A stretch of 64,000 nucleotides of DNA from Enoplosus armatus (lineage: Eukaryota; Chordata; Actinopteri; Centrarchiformes; Enoplosidae): assembly GCF_043641665.1 (NCBI RefSeq), contig NC_092196.1, positions 20,001,192-20,065,191 on the forward strand, read 5' to 3'. Positions 59,726 through 64,000 of the stretch are shown one piece after another. The stretch's first letter is position 1, and each line of letters begins with the position of its first letter. The position numbers and the translations under genes were made by a program. The notes beneath the pieces were generated by a model. It was not told the origin of the DNA. It searched no databases and worked only from the letters and a program-made list of their open reading frames with translations.

Positions 59726-62076
59726 GTTGGTTTATACCTGCGTGCTATTCATGTCACAACATCTTAAATGAATCTTTTTTTATTGTGTGTTAACCAGAAT
59801 GATGAAAGAAGTGTTCTCCCCATGTCCTCCGGGGATGCCAGTGCTTTTCTGCGGGAGAGGATGGGATCCTGACTTTGTTTTTCTCCTTCGGCTGTTATTT
59901 CCCCGAAGAGAAGAGCAGAGTGAAGGGAGCTATGAGTGATCGACTCTGCTTTTATTCTCCAGGTTTTCGGGGGATTTGAAGTTATTGAAAGTCTGGGGAT
60001 GGGTGACAGCTTGGAGATGTCTATGTGATGCCCATCAGGCGTGCGCCGGCCGCTCCGTTGTGTGTTTGCGTGCGCGCACATGCGGGGGATGCATGTGTCC
60101 AGCCTCGCGGGCGGTGAGGCAGAGGGCACGAGCTCCATGTTCTCAAATACATGTTATTCTTGTGGCCAATCATTTCTGCTCACACATGACATCTCTCCCA
60201 GATTGATTTCATTCAGCTGTAGAGGGCGGCAAGATCAAACAAATGTTGTCTGAAATAGCGGCGGTGGTGCAGGGAGGGGAGGGGGGGGGGGGGTCAGGGG
60301 TGGGAGGTTGCTCGCTTGAAAGATGAAGTGAGGGATGGAAACGGAGAGAAGGAGAATCAGTCATGCAGTCAGCACTGTGCCACGTGGTGACATGGTATAG
60401 TAGTGGAAGGTGTTACTCTATGAACCAACAATCCTGCTCCGTTTCAAAGCGAGGGGGCTTTTTTTTTTGTAGAGGTGGGGGTGGCGGGGCCCTGTTCCTT
60501 CACGATGCCTCTGAGTACCCATGCAAGGAATAATGGATGCGTAATATGGAACGACAGCTTGCAGAGCACTATCATTAATGTTGTAATTCACTTTTAGTGT
60601 TTCGACTATTGCGCTGCAACAGGAGGCACAGATGTCACCTGAATCTGCTCTTTCTAGCAGCCAGAGCACACCCGGTTTTCACCAGCTGTCTTGGAACGCA
60701 CCCTGCCAGCCCCCCCCTGTGTGGGCAAATGTGTGCACGTGTGTGTGTGTGTGTTTGTGAGGTCTTATGTTTGTTACATATGTGTATTTCTAGGGGTGAG
60801 TTTACAGTTAGACTTTGGGTTTAAGGATGATTAATCATTCCTGCATGTTCGGTCTTTTAGAAGATGCTCACCACAAGTTTTCACCCTGTTTCCACCAGCA
60901 AAGTGAATCCATCACTTTGAACGAGAGGATGACGAAGCATCACGGAACAAACTTCAGGCGGTACAATTTCATATATTGGAAGGTGATAATAATGTACATT
61001 CTGCAACGCTTTTGAGAATCAAAACACAAAAATGATCCTGTCGATCACAACCAAGCTGAAAACCAAAGCAGCACTGCACAGCCAGCTTTAAAATACAACG
61101 ATATATGAAACATGATTAAAACATTATGCGCTAACTAACTGGGACATGGAAACAGCCTTTGCCGATTAAGTTCTGATGTGGCGAACATTTGACTCGCATG
61201 ACTGATCGTCTGTTTCTGCTGAACTGTCATTTGTCTTCGTCTCCGGAAAACATGAAACATGGCAAACACTAGCTGACATGAAAGAACTATTAAAACTTTC
61301 CCAATAGAAACAAATTCCTGAGGATTTCTCACCATTTTCTTTTTTTATCACCCCTCCTACACAGCAACGAGACACTCACACAACCGTGTCTCTTTGTGGT
61401 CGTTTGAATGACTTTCCTGCAAGAAATGTTAACAGTTCTGATACTTAAACTACCTTTTACCTTCTGACTATGGTTGGGGGGGGCACCAGGCCAATCAGAC
61501 TCCAGGAGGGGGCCATCCCTGGCCACCTCTCTGACCCTGCCTCTGGGTAGGCTTTGGGTTGAGGTGAAAGCAATGCAAATATTTTTCCTTCACGCTGCAG
61601 TATTTTCTTTTCTGAGGCAAAATGCAAAACAATAAGTAAATAATGATATGGATTTCATGGATACCGGGGCTCTTAATTGAAACAGGTGTGATTAGCATAT
61701 TGTTTGTGTTTCATGCTGCACCGTAGGCCTATTTGTGTTATACGGGGACCTGTATGGAAATGAGCACTTTGAAAAAAAAGGAATCAACAGAAATGTATCC
61801 TATTTCTTTAAAAAGGGGCACAAATTTACTGTGAAGATCATCCTGGCAAAACCACAGAGGGAAATGTCAGAAAGGGAAAAAAAGAAAAAAGAGAAAGGTT
61901 CAAAGAGAAAATAGCTGACTGACTCTGTAAGTGAAGCTAAGCTCAAAATGAAAAATGTTCATTATATGCCCGTCAAGGTGAAAGGAAGCCATCTCCTCGC
62001 CGCTGCAGTTAAAATGTCGACCTCTCCTTCTCCGAGGGCGAAAAGAGGAGAAATGTAAAAAGAGGAGAAAACGCTG

Positions 62077-62077
<1 letters not shown>
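59726..62077. other. unique non-coding DNA
   Basis: G13 at 60281-60293, a T run at 60461-60470 and a GT patch at 60738-60755. A CpG-bearing stretch (GCGTGCGCGCACATGCG, about 60069) lies in 60040-60120. An A-rich purine stretch covers about 61866-61898. No gene or transposon recognised. Confidence 0.45.
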
Positions 62078-62114
<37 letters not shown>

Positions 62115-62150
62115 ATACATGTTTTGCACGTGTGTGTGTGTGTGTGTGTG
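62078..62150. repeat. two adjacent GT microsatellites
   Basis: (TG)18 at 62078-62113 and a second run at 62130-62150, separated by CATACATGTTTTGCAC. Confidence 0.97.
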
Positions 62151-63024
62151 AGTGACTGATCTGAGCTCCAGTTCAGACAAGGGCAGCGATGTTAATGGTG
62201 CTGCTCAGTAAAATGACCCTCACATCCGTTTCTTCATACATTTTACAGTGCTTCAGAAGTCTTCATATTTTCCCCTTGTCAGCAGTGTTTGTGTATCATT
62301 GTTGTGTGTGTGTGCGTGACCTCTACAACGAGCGCCGCGCCCTCTCGGACCTCCGCTTGTCTCTTTGTATGTACCTGCTCATGTTAAGGCTGTTAAATCG
62401 CACTCAGGATGCATTTTATTCAGCAGCGGAGTGTTACGGTCGACCTCTGCGGATCACAGACGCTGTCCCCGGTGCCTCATTACTGAAGATTTATATAATC
62501 TAATGTTACTTGAAACACTCGCTGTGTTGGCAAATGTGTTTATTTTTAAAACAGCTCTCATTCAGCGCTAACACCACGTCCGCCGTAATGCTACAAATCC
62601 CTGAAAAATAAAGCAGCAGGTGAGAGCTGAGCAGCTGACCACATTTTTGACAGAAAGATTTCAGGAACAACCTTCATGGGCTGACTGCTAATGAGAGGAA
62701 CCCTCACGGTTTTGATTAGTTGGATTCTGTGCTCGTGCCAAGGCCCGTTACAATTTTCATAAGGATTCGATGCCAGCGTGGCCGAGCTTAACTATCTGTT
62801 ATGGATTATGAGCTAAACTTCCACCTCGCCATCTTATTTCTTACAGCGGCGTTGGATGTGACAGATTCTCACGTTCTTTTTTTGTGAATGTGAGCAGTGA
62901 CATTAAAGTATAACTGCTCTGAACTCAGTGCACATATTATATTCCATCACTAGAAACCTCTGCAGCTTCTTTTTGTCTTGTATCAGTTAGAAGGGAAAGA
63001 TTTAAAGGATAAGTGAAATTCTTC
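62151..63024. other. unique non-coding DNA
   Basis: CpG-bearing at 62320-62370, otherwise unremarkable. The stretch 62690-62870 is even and weakly enhancer-like. Confidence 0.45.
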
Positions 63025-63362
63025 ACTTTTCTTATTGTCAACAAATCTCATGAAAAGACCAACATCGACTAACTAGTGTTGTGGATGTATCACAGCCTGA
63101 TATATCTTCGTCCTCTGTGCCATAAAAAAACTATTAACAACACATCAATGAGCCACAATGTTGTTTCCTTCATTACCATGAACACACACGCTGTAGTGTA
63201 TCTTGACTCAGTCCCACACACACCGTCCTGCTGCCCCAAATACTCCCTAGAGCACCAAATGTGGATTAATCCGCCGCTGAAAATAGTCCCCAACAAATGC
63301 ACTCTTTCCTCCTGTTTGAGTGACGTTTGCTAAAAACTCCAGTGAGCAGCTGTTAAAGGAAA
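63025..63362 (+). repeat. interspersed repeat A, copy 2
   Basis: Matches 39683-40016 in the same orientation. The core 63206-63301 has four differences from 39865-39960. This copy carries an extra stretch near 63182-63205 that is absent from copy 1. Its end may extend to about 63420 (GGAACTATATATTTGTGAC). Confidence 0.88.
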
Positions 63363-63560
63363 TTACTGAGGCTTTTTTTTTAAATGGAACTATATATTTG
63401 TGACAAGTCTTGAAGTATTGTATAAATATAAAGTATTGAGGAACTAACCAAGTGTTGGTTTTGTAAGAGGACTGAAATATGACTTTCTTGCCTGGTAAAA
63501 TAACAGAATTGAGTAACATATCACTGTCCAACACATTGTCTGCTCTTTTCTTTCTTACAG
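63363..63560. other. repeat edge and polypyrimidine tract before a possible exon
   Basis: AT-rich DNA ending in a strong acceptor: a pyrimidine-rich run from 63540 into TTTCTTACAG (63551-63560). Confidence 0.45.
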
Positions 63561-63631
63561 TACCTGATTGGGACAGTGTGGCATCAGCAACAAGTGATTC
63601 TGCCTTTCCCAACACCTGCGACCTCTGACAG
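63561..63631 (+). other. possible 71-base internal exon
   Basis: It is bounded by a strong acceptor (CTTTTCTTTCTTACAG ending at 63560) and a fair donor (CAG|GTAGGA, donor at 63632). The first frame is open throughout (starting YLIGTVWHQQQ) but has no ATG and no domain I recognise; the second frame has an early stop and the third ends in TGA. It could be a 5' UTR, lncRNA or coding exon, or a chance pair of splice sites. Confidence 0.3.
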
Positions 63632-64000
63632 GTAGGATGACTCACTTTCACAAGACGCACATAACTGATGTGTGTGTGATATATTTGAGCCAAAGGGGGA
63701 AAAAATGGAGCGCATCCAGTAAAGCTTCCGAAACTTTATTGGACAGGCACACCCGGTCAGACAAACTACCAACATTAAAAAAGACAAAGTATTATATTAT
63801 AATACATATTATAAGTAAGTTATTGAACAAAGATATACAATATTTATAAAAAAAAGCTTGCAATTCTGCCCTCCAGATATTAAAAATGTAAATTGTTAAA
63901 GAGTTGCAGAAAAAACAACAATGCATACTCAATATTTGAACCTTCATATAAATACAGTATTTCGACAGGGCTGCAGAATAATAAGATATCACCACAAAAT
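63632..64000. other. unique AT-rich DNA
   Basis: Nothing recognised to the end of the window; an A run lies at 63849-63856. Confidence 0.5.

Noticed and set aside
62078..62150. CRISPR-like or functional tandem array
   Set aside because: A vertebrate dinucleotide repeat with no unique spacers; ordinary microsatellite.
63561..63631. Resemblance of the third-frame reading (PDWDSVASATS) to a SoxD-type N-terminal stretch
   Set aside because: The match is only a few residues and that frame ends in a stop inside the segment; treated as coincidence.
63247..63693. 148-codon minus-strand open frame
   Set aside because: Begins in unique DNA and ends inside interspersed repeat A; no domain.

Overview
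This window looks like vertebrate nuclear DNA, most likely from a ray-finned (teleost) fish. The evidence is long CA/GT, AT and G/C simple repeats, an L2-clade LINE fragment with the usual L2 3' tail, short hAT-like non-autonomous transposons of types I remember from fish genomes, a tRNA-derived SINE A-box, and no compact ORF organisation. The fish assignment rests on my memory of repeat families, not on a database search.

I recognise no functional protein-coding gene, rRNA, tRNA or known microRNA in the 64 kb. The longest open frames (about 130 to 150 codons) show no recognisable domain, overlap repeats or homopolymers, and look like chance. The only recognisable protein similarity is to the reverse transcriptase of a dead L2 LINE (about 9365-10146), broken by several frame changes. 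The simplest reading is a gene desert or one very large intron. The only hint of a host gene is a possible splice donor at base 73 and a well-formed 71-base exon-like segment at 63561-63631. Neither is recognised, and they could be a 5' UTR or lncRNA exon pair on the + strand.

Layout: 1-3200 possible exon end, CA repeat, unique DNA; 3207-3693 two old repeats side by side; 3.7-7.9 kb unique DNA; 7910-8109 hAT-like element; 9365-10146 L2; 10.1-16.8 kb unique blocks with G/C homopolymers and repeat fragments; 17-35 kb mostly unique complex sequence with little transposon DNA; 35342-35647 hAT-like element with target duplication; 37.3-38.1 kb LTR-like DNA; 39.7-40.4 kb and 44.2-44.5 kb two copies of a foldback repeat; 45.6-46.0 kb another hAT-type repeat; 46-55 kb unique blocks; 55.7-55.9 kb hAT-like element; 56.0-57.5 kb two CpG-dense patches; 58-63 kb simple repeats and unique DNA; 63.0-63.4 kb second copy of the repeat seen at 39.7 kb.

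Several long stretches have even composition, few repeats and clustered homeodomain-like (TAATTA), octamer-like (ATTTGCAT) and CCAAT motifs. That is the texture expected of conserved non-coding enhancers near a developmental gene. Conservation cannot be judged from one sequence, so these are marked as candidates only. I did not find an undescribed gene system. The strongest structural observations are the foldback repeat family, the repeat pair with an unusually well-preserved core, the CpG patch at 57318-57455, and a cluster of perfect palindromes at 33827-33903.
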